Below are positions 16,621 through 22,661 of a stretch of 22,661 nt of DNA, piece after piece. Both the position numbers and the translations under genes were made by a program. The notes beneath the pieces are model-generated. The model ran no database searches. It had not been told where the DNA came from and saw only the letters and a program-made list of their open reading frames with translations. The stretch spans positions 1 to 22,661 of the forward strand of contig VBHI01000301.1 in assembly GCA_005881495.1 (NCBI GenBank). Reading direction: 5' to 3'. The stretch is from Chloroflexota bacterium. Lineage in GTDB: Bacteria; Chloroflexota; Ktedonobacteria; Ktedonobacterales; Ktedonobacteraceae. Each line of letters opens with the position of its first letter. Position 1 is the first letter of the stretch.

Positions 16621-16647
16621 AGTTATCCACAATCATTGTGGATAACT
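16621..16647. repeat. 27-bp palindrome of two inverted DnaA boxes
   Basis: Thirteen-base arms match perfectly around a single C. Each arm contains one exact box, and the two boxes are 5 bases apart. Confidence 0.9.
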
Positions 16648-16681
16648 CGTTTTCATGCAGCAAATTTTTATGGCCATAGAC

Positions 16682-16724
16682 TTATCCACAATCTCTGTGG
16701 ATAACTTTTCCACAGTTTGCACTT
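16682..16724. repeat. DnaA-box triplet module, diverged copy
   Basis: A box, 5 bases, an inverted box, one C and a TTTTCCACA box, then TTGCACTT. It matches the first 43 positions of the 46-bp repeat at 16806 with three differences. Confidence 0.8.
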
Positions 16725-16739
16725 GCGAAATTGCTTCAT

Positions 16740-16766
16740 AAGTTATCCACAAAAAGTGGGGATAAC
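16740..16766. repeat. 27-bp direct repeat containing a box pair, copy 1
   Basis: Identical to 17194-17220. It holds an exact box and an inverted TTATCCCCA variant 5 bases apart. Confidence 0.85.
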
Positions 16767-16805
16767 TTTTCCACGCTTTCCACAATACTTCCGCTGACAT
16801 GATTT

Positions 16806-16851
16806 TTTTCCACAATCTCTGTGGATAACTTTTCCACAATATGCACTTAAA
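16806..16851. repeat. 46-bp direct repeat with three DnaA boxes, copy 1
   Basis: Identical over 46 bases to 16868-16913 (offset 62). It contains TTTTCCACA, an inverted exact box and a second TTTTCCACA, followed by ATATGCACTTAAA. Confidence 0.9.
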
Positions 16852-16867
16852 CAAAGTAAGGTCAGGG

Positions 16868-16913
16868 TTTTCCACAATCTCTGTGGATAACTTTTCCACA
16901 ATATGCACTTAAA
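16868..16913. repeat. 46-bp direct repeat with three DnaA boxes, copy 2
   Basis: Exact copy of 16806-16851. The identity suggests recent duplication or ongoing homogenisation. Confidence 0.9.
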
Positions 16914-17193
16914 TTGAAAATATAGACAAGGCCATCCACAAAGGGGGTGGACAAGTTATCCACAATATCCCTATTCTTCATATCTATCCATGAGGATCAG
17001 GTACGACATTTAATACTCGCACGACGTGCGTAAAAAGTGAATAAAGTGGATAAAGTGGCAATTAATGTGGAAAACTTTGTTATTATGTGCAAAAAGTTTT
17101 TGAACGCAACAGATTTTTAAACTACCTATGCCAGTTTATTCACTGTCGGAGGGATCAGTTTTCCTTGCTTCCCATAGAGTTATTGAAAGTAAG

Positions 17194-17220
17194 AAGTTAT
17201 CCACAAAAAGTGGGGATAAC
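17194..17220. repeat. 27-bp direct repeat containing a box pair, copy 2
   Basis: Exact copy of 16740-16766, 454 bases downstream. Confidence 0.85.
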
Positions 17221-17473
17221 CTGTACACATATTTCTAAAGTAGTGGATAAGCATCAAAAGATATCCCCGGCTTCTGTGTATAACTTATCCCCATGGATTC
17301 TATTCTGAGGATAACCATAGGAGCAATCTTCACCGTTATCCCCAGGCTGCGCTCTTTTATCCACAATCTGTCCACCCACTTCTCGAGTTTTGACAGGTTA
17401 TCTACATCAATGAATTTGACTTTTTAGGCTCAAAGAGAGGTTGAAAGAGAGAAGAAACGCTAAGCAGCTACCC

Positions 17474-17494
17474 CACTTATCCACTTATCCACAG
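17474..17494. repeat. Tandem DnaA boxes, left arm of a 21-bp inverted repeat
   Basis: TTATCCACT (17477-17485) and TTATCCACA (17485-17493) overlap by one base. The 21-base arm is the exact reverse complement of 17557-17577 across the AT-rich core. Confidence 0.88.
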
Positions 17495-17497
17495 AGC

Positions 17498-17506
17498 CTA
17501 CTACTA
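17498..17506. other. DnaA-trio-like CTA triplets
   Basis: Three consecutive CTA triplets (GAT read 3' to 5' on the other strand) follow the tandem boxes after the short GC-rich step GAGC. This is the position and phase of DnaA-trios in known origins such as that of Bacillus subtilis. Confidence 0.65.
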
Positions 17507-17509
17507 CGG

Positions 17510-17534
17510 TATAATATTTTTTTATTTAAATAAA
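17510..17534. other. DNA unwinding element candidate: 25 consecutive A/T bases
   Basis: An uninterrupted A/T run lies between two inverted pairs of tandem DnaA boxes. It starts with TATAAT, so a promoter -10 for dnaG is a minor alternative, though no -35 stands at the right distance. Confidence 0.72.
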
Positions 17535-17556
17535 GATTCTCATAGTAATATAGAGG

Positions 17557-17577
17557 CTGTGGATAAGTGGATAAGTG
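17557..17577. repeat. Tandem DnaA boxes, right arm of the 21-bp inverted repeat
   Basis: Inverted boxes at 17558-17566 (exact) and 17566-17574 (TTATCCACT) mirror the left arm, so both pairs face the A/T core. No further boxes are seen between here and dnaG. Confidence 0.88.
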
Positions 17578-17770
17578 AGCAGAGAAGGATTTCGTATCTT
17601 AAAGCCCTGCTTATACGTAATAAGAGATAGTACAATCGGCATATAAATATGAATAACATGATACTTTAGTCTATAGAAACGCGACTTTCTGGAATATCGT
17701 CCGTTATATGTGGTGTAGGACAAACTGAGCAACCTATCCCATTGATGCATTTGCTGAAGGACCTGGCGTT
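17578..17770. other. AT-rich spacer between putative origin and dnaG
   Basis: I see no gene or DnaA box here. It must contain the dnaG leader. TACAAT (17631-17636) is a possible -10 without a good -35. AAGGA (17757-17761) is the dnaG ribosome binding site. Confidence 0.5.
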
Positions 17771-19852
17771 ATGTCTATTATTGAGACAATCAAGGCAAAG
17801 ATTGATGTGGTAGAAGAGATTGGCCTGGTTGTGGCCCTACAGAAATCGGGAAAGGCTTTGAAGGGCCTATGCCCATTTCATAACGAGCGCACTCCTTCGT
17901 TCTATGTATTTGCGGAGACACAAACCTGGCGTTGTTTTGGCTGCAATGAAGGCGGAGATGTTTTCTCCTTCGTGCAGAAGCAACAGGGCCTGGATTTTCG
18001 CGAGACGCTTCATTACCTGGCCGAGAAAGCAGGCGTCCAGGTTGATGACTATAGTAGTCAAAATCCGGAGCAAGCGCGCGAAACAAGTGCCCTCAAAGAA
18101 CGGCTACGTAAACTCAATGAGGACGCGCTGTTGTGGTTTCACCAGATGTTATTGCGCTCGAAGGACGCGGCTGAGGCTCGTGCGTACGTACAAAGTCGAG
18201 GTATCTCGGCTGATACGGTGGTTACGTTTAGTCTGGGCTACGCCCCTGACCAGTGGGACACTTTAGCGCATTACTTGCTGGGAAGAGGCTATACCGAGCG
18301 CGAGCTGGTACAAGGGGGGCTTGCACGAGACCGGGAAGGTGGACCTGGAGGTACTGGTGGCGGGGTCTATGATTACTTTCGGCATCGCCTGATCTTCCCT
18401 ATACGGGACACGCGAGGACGCGTGATCGGTTTTGGTGGACGTGCTTTCGGCGACAACCAGCCAAAGTACCTGAACTCACCACAGACGCTATTGTTTGAGA
18501 AGAATAGCATATTGTATGCCCTGGATATGGCCAGAGATGCCATCAAACACGAAAAACAAGTGGTAATTGTCGAGGGGTATGTAGATGCGGTCATTGCCCA
18601 CCAGCATGGGACAAAACAAACGGTGGCATGTATTGGCAGCGCGATCACTGAAAAGCACATTCAACAACTGAAAAAACTCACCAGGCAGGTGACACTGGCC
18701 CTGGATCCTGACGCGGCAGGTGAAAGCGCTACTGAGCATGGTATCCAGGAAGCCCTAAAAACCTTTGATCGTATCGTTGTTCCTATACCACTGGCGACAT
18801 CAAACCCTGTTGCGGGGAGTCGCAAGCGCTATGAACCGCGGGGCATGATTCGCCTGGAGGAGCAGGTGGACGCGGAGATCAATGTACTGCAACTGCCCGC
18901 AGGCGAAGATCCAGACGAGGTGATTAGGGAAAACGCAGCGCTCTGGGACTACGCGGTAGCTCACCCGGTACCGTTGGTGGATTATTACTTCAGGGTCAAA
19001 ACAACGGACCTCAATCTGAAAGAACCAGCTGGGAAAACTGAAGCGGCCAGGCGTTTGTTGCCCATTATAGGTATGATCAGCGATCGCGTCAAAAGAGATG
19101 CCTATATGCGAAAACTGTCTGCGATGATCAGCATTGATGAGCGAACGCTCTTTGACGAGTTGCAGCGGGTGCTGAGAGAGCAGAAAACGACCAGTGTCAT
19201 TGCGCAATTTTCGGCGCCATTGGGGCAACAACACGTCAGTAGAAAAAACGGCGGCGGGTCCCATACAAGTGCCCAGGGTCAGGCAGCCACGGAATTTCCA
19301 GGCGAAGGTGGGGAACCACCAGATGTGGGAGCACGGGGCGCGCTGGAGGAAGAGTCGCGCACTGCTTTGGGACTTGACAAAAGGAAGAGTGATACGTTAC
19401 AATGGGAAGACTACCTGATTGGGCTACTCTTGCACAACCCTGGGTTAAGTCAGCATGTTTGTGGTATAATAACTGATGGTGACTTTGCTGGGACTGACAC
19501 GCGAGAGTTGTACCACATACTTAACTCTGATTTTCAACGTGGCTCTTCCTCCTTACATGAACCCTTAGAACAATTAGTGCCTTCTGCGTTGCTGACAACA
19601 GTCAAGAGAGCGTGGGAACGTATTGAGTCAGGGACTCCTTTAGATGGGACGGGGCAGGAAAAATATGCTGTCCAGTGTGCTACCCGACTCAAGCGAACAC
19701 GATTGGTACAATCGAATATAGAGCATCAGTATGCTCTGCGAGATGCACAAGATACTGGTGATGTTGCATTGGAGCAACAACTTCGGCGGAAACTGTTAGC
19801 AATTCATCAACAGTTGCGCACAATTGATTCGGCAACGCATTTGCAGGGGTAA
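17771..19852 (+). CDS. dnaG: DNA primase
   Basis: The primase, 693 residues, lays down RNA primers at the replication fork with the DnaB helicase. The N-terminal zinc domain is of the CHC2 type: C34, H37, C55 and C58 in CPFHNERTPSF and WRCFGCNEGGD. The catalytic TOPRIM domain has VEGYVD (E268) and LDPDAAG (D312, D314). Between LDPDAAG and the conserved LPAGEDPDE (about 375) lies an extra polar segment (about 340-370) that reads as an insertion. A Gly/Ser/Glu-rich linker (about 485-535) joins the core to a C-terminal helical domain, the expected helicase-binding part. ATG 17771 follows AAGGA by 9 bases. The gene begins about 195 bases right of the origin-like field and is followed by rpoD, as in classical macromolecular-synthesis operons. 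Confidence 0.96.
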   Translation: MSIIETIKAKIDVVEEIGLVVALQKSGKALKGLCPFHNERTPSFYVFAETQTWRCFGCNEGGDVFSFVQKQQGLDFRETLHYLAEKAGVQVDDYSSQNPEQARETSALKERLRKLNEDALLWFHQMLLRSKDAAEARAYVQSRGISADTVVTFSLGYAPDQWDTLAHYLLGRGYTERELVQGGLARDREGGPGGTGGGVYDYFRHRLIFPIRDTRGRVIGFGGRAFGDNQPKYLNSPQTLLFEKNSILYALDMARDAIKHEKQVVIVEGYVDAVIAHQHGTKQTVACIGSAITEKHIQQLKKLTRQVTLALDPDAAGESATEHGIQEALKTFDRIVVPIPLATSNPVAGSRKRYEPRGMIRLEEQVDAEINVLQLPAGEDPDEVIRENAALWDYAVAHPVPLVDYYFRVKTTDLNLKEPAGKTEAARRLLPIIGMISDRVKRDAYMRKLSAMISIDERTLFDELQRVLREQKTTSVIAQFSAPLGQQHVSRKNGGGSHTSAQGQAATEFPGEGGEPPDVGARGALEEESRTALGLDKRKSDTLQWEDYLIGLLLHNPGLSQHVCGIITDGDFAGTDTRELYHILNSDFQRGSSSLHEPLEQLVPSALLTTVKRAWERIESGTPLDGTGQEKYAVQCATRLKRTRLVQSNIEHQYALRDAQDTGDVALEQQLRRKLLAIHQQLRTIDSATHLQG

Positions 19853-19892
19853 TGTAATCCATCGCGTTCAATGTGTGTCGGTCTGGTTGTTC

Positions 19893-19898
19893 TATAAT
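19893..19898 (+). promoter_or_regulatory. Possible -10 element of an rpoD promoter
   Basis: An exact TATAAT lies in the dnaG-rpoD gap, about 110 bases before rpoD, but without a recognisable -35. rpoD may be read both from here and from dnaG. Confidence 0.3.
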
Positions 19899-19939
19899 CT
19901 ATAGCAGCGAGTAGTGGAATCATCTTTACCACATTGGAT

Positions 19940-19993
19940 CAGGAAACAGGATTTATCATTATTATGCGTTTATTATCCTGAACCTGTTTTCTG
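19940..19993 (+). promoter_or_regulatory. Leader hairpin touching the rpoD ribosome binding site
   Basis: CAGGAAACAGG (19940-19950) can pair with CCTGTTTTCTG (19983-19993) over 11 positions with one G-U pair. The right arm ends on the first G of the GGAGGGGG binding site (19993-20000). Opening or closing of the stem could tune translation. Confidence 0.4.
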
Positions 19994-20008
19994 GAGGGGG
20001 ATGCCATA

Positions 20009-21268
20009 ATGGTGAATAGGGAACAAGAAGTGATTGATCGGGTACAAATGGAAAATGTTGTAATTACGGAGCCTTTAAGGGAGATGTTCAGCATCGAACC
20101 CTTTGAGGATTCCTTGTTGCGTGGTACGGAACATGTGTTTGATATCAATACTGTAGGTCATCATACTCAAGCTACTGCGAGCGGAAGTCTTTTGACTCCT
20201 GTCGATGAGCAAGAGTCGTTTGACCTGTTTTCTAAACTGCAGGACGAAGAGTCTATGGACGCCCTGGATTCGACGAAAGAGCCACCAACAGACTGGGAGC
20301 CTGGCCCGGAAGATGAGGTAGATATCATGGCTAACGCGAAGTGGGACGATCTGCGCGATGGCTTTGGAATCGTGGTTGCTGACCTGGAAAGTAGCCTGGA
20401 CGATCCCGTGCGGATGTATCTCCGCGAGATTGGCCGCGTCTCCTTGCTTTCCGCCGAGGAAGAAGTACGATTGGCGCAACGTATGGAGCGCGGGAAGGCT
20501 GAGCGACTGAAGCCTGTTCCCAACCGCCGTTACATCGATGACGGTGAAGAAGCTCAGCGCCGTCTGACTGAGGCGAATTTGCGCCTGGTGGTTAGCGTAG
20601 CGAAAAAGTATATTGGTCGTGGTATGAGCCTGCTGGACCTGATCCAGGAGGGAAATATTGGTCTGATTCGCGCAGTCGAGAAATTCGATTACACGAAGGG
20701 CTACAAGTTTAGTACGTATGCGACCTGGTGGATCCGCCAGGCTATTACTCGCGCCATTGCTGACCAGGCGCGCACAATTCGTATCCCCGTTCACATGGTG
20801 GAGACGATCAACCGCTTGATCCGTATCAGTCGCCGTTTGCTGCAGGACCTGGGGCGAGAGCCTACGTCCGAGGAGATTGCCGAGCAGATGGAGATTAGCG
20901 CGGAGAAAGTACGCGAGATCATCAAAGTCAGCCAGGAGCCTGTGAGCCTGGAGACTCCCATCGGTGAAGAGGACGATAGCCACCTGGGCGACTTTATCGA
21001 GGATCACACTGCGCTGGCACCCGCCGACGCGGCCAGCCATCAACTGCTCAAAGAGCAGGTGGAGGATGTTCTCGAGAGCTTGACTGATCGCGAGCGCAAA
21101 GTACTGCAGCTGCGTTTCGGCCTCGACGATGGCCGCAGTCGCACCCTGGAAGAAGTTGGCAAAGAGTTTCACGTTACCCGTGAGCGTATTCGCCAAATTG
21201 AGGCCAAGGCTCTGCGCAAGTTGCGCCATCCAAGCCGCAGCCGCAAGCTGAAGGATTACCTGGACTAG
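20009..21268 (+). CDS. rpoD: Primary RNA polymerase sigma factor (sigma-70 group 1, SigA/RpoD)
   Basis: A sigma-70 factor of 419 residues. An acidic N-terminus of about 125 residues is unlike the canonical region 1.1. Region 1.2 starts at [11 protein letters not shown]. Region 2 contains [40 protein letters not shown] and [18 protein letters not shown] (core binding, melting and -10 recognition). Region 3 follows [13 protein letters not shown], and region 4.2 has the helix-turn-helix [20 protein letters not shown] for the -35. These blocks are near-consensus for the housekeeping factor, although a group 2 paralogue cannot be excluded from this window alone. The start ATG follows GGAGGGGG by 8 bases. 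A three-codon frame (ATG CCA TAA at 20001) overlaps it. A strong terminator closes the dnaG-rpoD unit. Confidence 0.95.
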   Translation: MVNREQEVIDRVQMENVVITEPLREMFSIEPFEDSLLRGTEHVFDINTVGHHTQATASGSLLTPVDEQESFDLFSKLQDEESMDALDSTKEPPTDWEPGPEDEVDIMANAKWDDLRDGFGIVVADLESSLDDPVRMYLREIGRVSLLSAEEEVRLAQRMERGKAERLKPVPNRRYIDDGEEAQRRLTEANLRLVVSVAKKYIGRGMSLLDLIQEGNIGLIRAVEKFDYTKGYKFSTYATWWIRQAITRAIADQARTIRIPVHMVETINRLIRISRRLLQDLGREPTSEEIAEQMEISAEKVREIIKVSQEPVSLETPIGEEDDSHLGDFIEDHTALAPADAASHQLLKEQVEDVLESLTDRERKVLQLRFGLDDGRSRTLEEVGKEFHVTRERIRQIEAKALRKLRHPSRSRKLKDYLD

Positions 21269-21277
21269 AAGTGCCAA

Positions 21278-21320
21278 AAAGCAGGGAGGCCCCGTATGGG
21301 TGGCCTCCCTGCTTTGTTTT
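21278..21320 (+). terminator. Intrinsic terminator of dnaG-rpoD
   Basis: Perfect 14-base arms (21278-21291 and 21302-21315) surround a 10-base loop; the stem is GC-rich and followed by TTGTTTT-type T-rich sequence, 9 bases after the rpoD stop. Confidence 0.9.
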
Positions 21321-21348
21321 ATGCCACATTTCGCGGTCTCAAAAAGAG

Positions 21349-21377
21349 TTATGATGAAAGTTGCTTCCCAGTACAAT
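21349..21377 (+). promoter_or_regulatory. Candidate promoter of the PhzF-family gene
   Basis: TTATGA and TACAAT are 17 bases apart, just after the rpoD terminator. Confidence 0.4.
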
Positions 21378-21437
21378 CTAAAGGTAAGTGCAAGGTGAAG
21401 CAGCTTCCTTGCAGTTTTGATGAGAGGAGTGTTTACT

Positions 21438-22328
21438 TTGAGCATTCAGCATCGTTCCCTTGCCTATCGGCATGTTGACGTCTTCAGCAAAATACCCTTT
21501 TCAGGCAATGGATTGACCGTCTTTCCAGAGAGCAATGGTTTATCTGTACAGATCATGCAATGCATTACTCAGGAGATGAGGCAGTTCGAGTCGATTTTTC
21601 TCCACGTTGAGCCTTCATCATCTCTGGTGAAAGCCTCTATTTTTACGATGGAAGAGGAACTTGCTTTTGCAGGCCATCCCGTTCTGGGTGCTGCCTGCGT
21701 TCTGCATGAGCAAAGGGCTGAGAACCTCCAACAGGCAGAATGGCAGTTCCACCTCAAGACTGGCATCATTCCCGTGACAACACGGCGGCGGGAGGGCTGG
21801 TATACGGCTACCATGGATCAAGGAATACCAACCTTTGGCGCTGTCGCACCCCAGGAGGTACAGCAACAGGTACTTAGTGCTCTGAATCTATCTGTCGAAG
21901 CTCTGTACGACAACTTACCCATGCAGATGGTTTCGACGGGGCTCCCCTACCTGCTCATTATGCTCAAGAACGATCTTGAAAAGGCGCAGATCATTCATCC
22001 AGCTTTTGAAGGACTGTTGGCGCAAATGGGAGCCAAGTTTGTGTATGTCTTTCATCTTCCTACAATGGAAGGTCGAACCTGGGATAATATGGGTCATGTC
22101 GAAGATGTTGCCACAGGAAGTGCTGCTGGACCGACAGGGGCCTATCTCGTGAGGTATGGCAAGGCCCAGATGGGAACAGAGATCGTCCTTCGTCAAGGAA
22201 GCTTTGTCGGTCGCCCCAGTCAAATCAGTGTCCTTGTTACAGGTACCTCTGGCGCAATTACGTCTGTTCAGGTAAGCGGAGATGTTGCGATGGTGGCACG
22301 TGGGGTGATCGATGCAGTTGTGAGGTAA
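21438..22328 (+). CDS. PhzF-family isomerase-like protein
   Basis: A protein of 296 residues with the two-domain fold of the PhzF/diaminopimelate-epimerase superfamily. The opening YRHVDVFSKIPFSGNGLTVFPES matches the family start (usually HVDVFxxxPFxGNPLAV). EELAFAGHPVLGAACVL is the conserved central block that ends the first domain, and VEDVATGSAAGPTGAYLVRYG is the second-domain signature with its GSAxG loop. PhzF itself isomerises a phenazine precursor, but most members have unknown substrates, so none is assigned. The catalytic Glu expected near the N-terminal MRQFESIF segment is present. TTG 21438 is preferred because GAGAGGAG (21422-21429) lies 8 bases upstream; an in-frame ATG at 21417 has no binding site. 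The gene appears to be monocistronic. Confidence 0.87.
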   Translation: MSIQHRSLAYRHVDVFSKIPFSGNGLTVFPESNGLSVQIMQCITQEMRQFESIFLHVEPSSSLVKASIFTMEEELAFAGHPVLGAACVLHEQRAENLQQAEWQFHLKTGIIPVTTRRREGWYTATMDQGIPTFGAVAPQEVQQQVLSALNLSVEALYDNLPMQMVSTGLPYLLIMLKNDLEKAQIIHPAFEGLLAQMGAKFVYVFHLPTMEGRTWDNMGHVEDVATGSAAGPTGAYLVRYGKAQMGTEIVLRQGSFVGRPSQISVLVTGTSGAITSVQVSGDVAMVARGVIDAVVR

Positions 22329-22446
22329 ACCATGCACGCTGTTGACTCGCGATTCTTATCAGCAATCGGAGCAATACTACTTAGCGGCTTCATGCCTACC
22401 AAAACCAGCTGGTAAATAAGGCGAAGAGTGGTCAAATTTTGAGGTG

Positions 22447-22482
22447 ACGAGTGATCAATCAGCGTGAAGAGTGATCACTCGT
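22447..22482. promoter_or_regulatory. Inverted repeats upstream of the VOC gene, possible operator
   Basis: ACGAGTGATCA (22447-22457) and TGATCACTCGT (22472-22482) are exact reverse complements 14 bases apart. The right one lies within a perfect 12-base palindrome, GAGTGATCACTC (22469-22480). The pair ends 18 bases before the -35 of the VOC promoter. Confidence 0.5.
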
Positions 22483-22500
22483 ACATCTGTAGCTGGATGC

Positions 22501-22529
22501 TTTACAGTTGGGTGGAGCTTTTATATAAT
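22501..22529 (+). promoter_or_regulatory. Near-consensus SigA promoter of the VOC gene
   Basis: TTTACA and TATAAT are exactly 17 bases apart. Transcription would start near 22536, leaving a very short leader that is little more than the AGGAGGT binding site (22538-22544). Confidence 0.75.
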
Positions 22530-22551
22530 ACAGAAGCAGGAGGTATAAGCT

Positions 22552-22661
22552 GTGAAGGTTCATAAAATAGACCATGTAGGTATCGTCGTCAACGACCTTG
22601 CTGCCGCTAAAGCGTTTTTTCTTGATTTTGGGCTTGAATTGCAGGGGGAAGGAATAGTGGA
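22552..22661 (+). CDS. VOC (glyoxalase-fold) metalloenzyme, N-terminal part
   Basis: Only 36 codons are inside the window; the gene runs off the right edge. The peptide VHKIDHVGIVVNDLAAAKAFF is the typical first strand and helix of the vicinal oxygen chelate superfamily, with H8 as the likely first metal ligand. The start is GTG 22552, 7 bases after AGGAGGT. Methylmalonyl-CoA epimerase, glyoxalase and dioxygenase members share this opening, so no activity can be assigned. It has its own strong promoter and a palindromic site just upstream, so expression is probably regulated. Confidence 0.82.
   Translation, partial: MKVHKIDHVGIVVNDLAAAKAFFLDFGLELQGEGIV

Larger units (their letters stand above)
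16603..17577. other. oriC: Putative chromosomal replication origin (oriC): dense DnaA-box field
   Basis: Exact DnaA boxes TTATCCACA lie at 16623, 16682, 16743, 16956, 17197, 17357 and 17485 (plus) and at 16637, 16696, 16820, 16882 and 17558 (minus). One-mismatch boxes include TTTTCCACA at 16706, 16806, 16830, 16868, 16892 and (minus) 17066; TTATCCCCA at 16757(-), 17211(-), 17285 and 17336; TTATCCACT at 17045(-), 17242(-), 17477 and 17566(-); TTATACACA at 17275(-); TTATCCTCA at 17306(-) and TTATCTACA at 17398. The region has no believable gene. Box number, clustering and an adjoining AT-rich unwinding element are what oriC looks like. It sits upstream of dnaG-rpoD, not beside dnaA. A DnaA-titrating locus or a DnaA-controlled dnaG promoter are the alternatives, less likely given the unwinding element. 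Confidence 0.82.

Noticed and set aside
16633..16908. Minus-strand open frame of 91 codons with repeated Lys-Ser-Tyr-Pro-Gln
   Set aside because: It is created by translating the repeated DnaA boxes; it has no binding site and no family features.
16621..17220. CRISPR-like repeats
   Set aside because: Repeats are DnaA boxes at irregular distances with no uniform spacers and no cas genes.
17087..17308. Plus-strand open frame within the origin-like region
   Set aside because: It runs through DnaA boxes, has unusual composition and no ribosome binding site.
16603..17577. Plasmid origin with RepA iterons
   Set aside because: The repeats match the DnaA consensus exactly on both strands, and neighbours are core chromosomal genes; no rep or par gene is present.
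17526..17750. Minus-strand open frame of 74 codons before dnaG
   Set aside because: It covers the AT-rich element and right box pair, with Tyr/Ile-rich chance composition and no recognisable domain.
20075..21445. Long (456-codon) open frame antisense to rpoD
   Set aside because: It mirrors conserved sigma-factor coding sequence, crosses the terminator and has no recognised domain; a codon-bias shadow.

Overview
The window looks like chromosomal DNA of a multicellular, Gram-positive-like Chloroflexota, most likely class Ktedonobacteria. This is an inference from the company of genes, moderate GC, clear AGGAGG-type ribosome binding sites, a lipoprotein with a Thr-rich linker, a kinase-like receptor and a SigA-type sigma factor. 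No marker gene settles the genus.

Left part (1-10.1 kb). A membrane-anchored protein of unknown function is followed by a perfect 47-base hairpin. Next comes a convergent two-gene operon on the minus strand, sbcD-like then sbcC-like. This pair resembles the YhaO/YhaN branch of the Mre11/Rad50 family: the ATPase has a hydrophobic hairpin in the middle of its coiled coil instead of a zinc hook. The nuclease lacks two expected metal-binding residues. An HD-GYP phosphodiesterase gene with its own promoter follows, then a transmembrane kinase-like protein whose catalytic residues are replaced (a probable pseudokinase).

Middle part (10.1-16.6 kb). A four-gene minus-strand operon encodes a polar amino acid ABC transporter (lipoprotein, permease, ATPase). 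Its last gene, translationally coupled to the ATPase, is a PyrK-like FAD/2Fe-2S protein. Divergent from it is a glycogen debranching enzyme (amylo-alpha-1,6-glucosidase family). Its leader of about 265 bases holds two diverged tandem copies of a terminator-like RNA element.

Origin-like region (16.6-17.6 kb). About 1 kb of non-coding DNA carries 12 exact DnaA boxes (TTATCCACA, both strands) and about 17 one-mismatch boxes in a repeated modular arrangement. It ends in two tandem boxes, a GC-rich step, a CTA-triplet run and 25 consecutive A/T bases, with an inverted tandem box pair on the far side. This matches the basal unwinding layout of a bacterial oriC and is the main discovery here. It lies next to dnaG and rpoD rather than dnaA; no dnaA or dnaN is in the window.

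Right part (17.8 kb to end). dnaG (primase) and rpoD (primary sigma factor) form a macromolecular-synthesis pair closed by a strong terminator. A PhzF-family isomerase-like gene and the start of a VOC (glyoxalase-fold) gene with a near-consensus promoter follow. All four genes right of the putative origin, and seven of ten to its left, point away from it, as expected around an origin.
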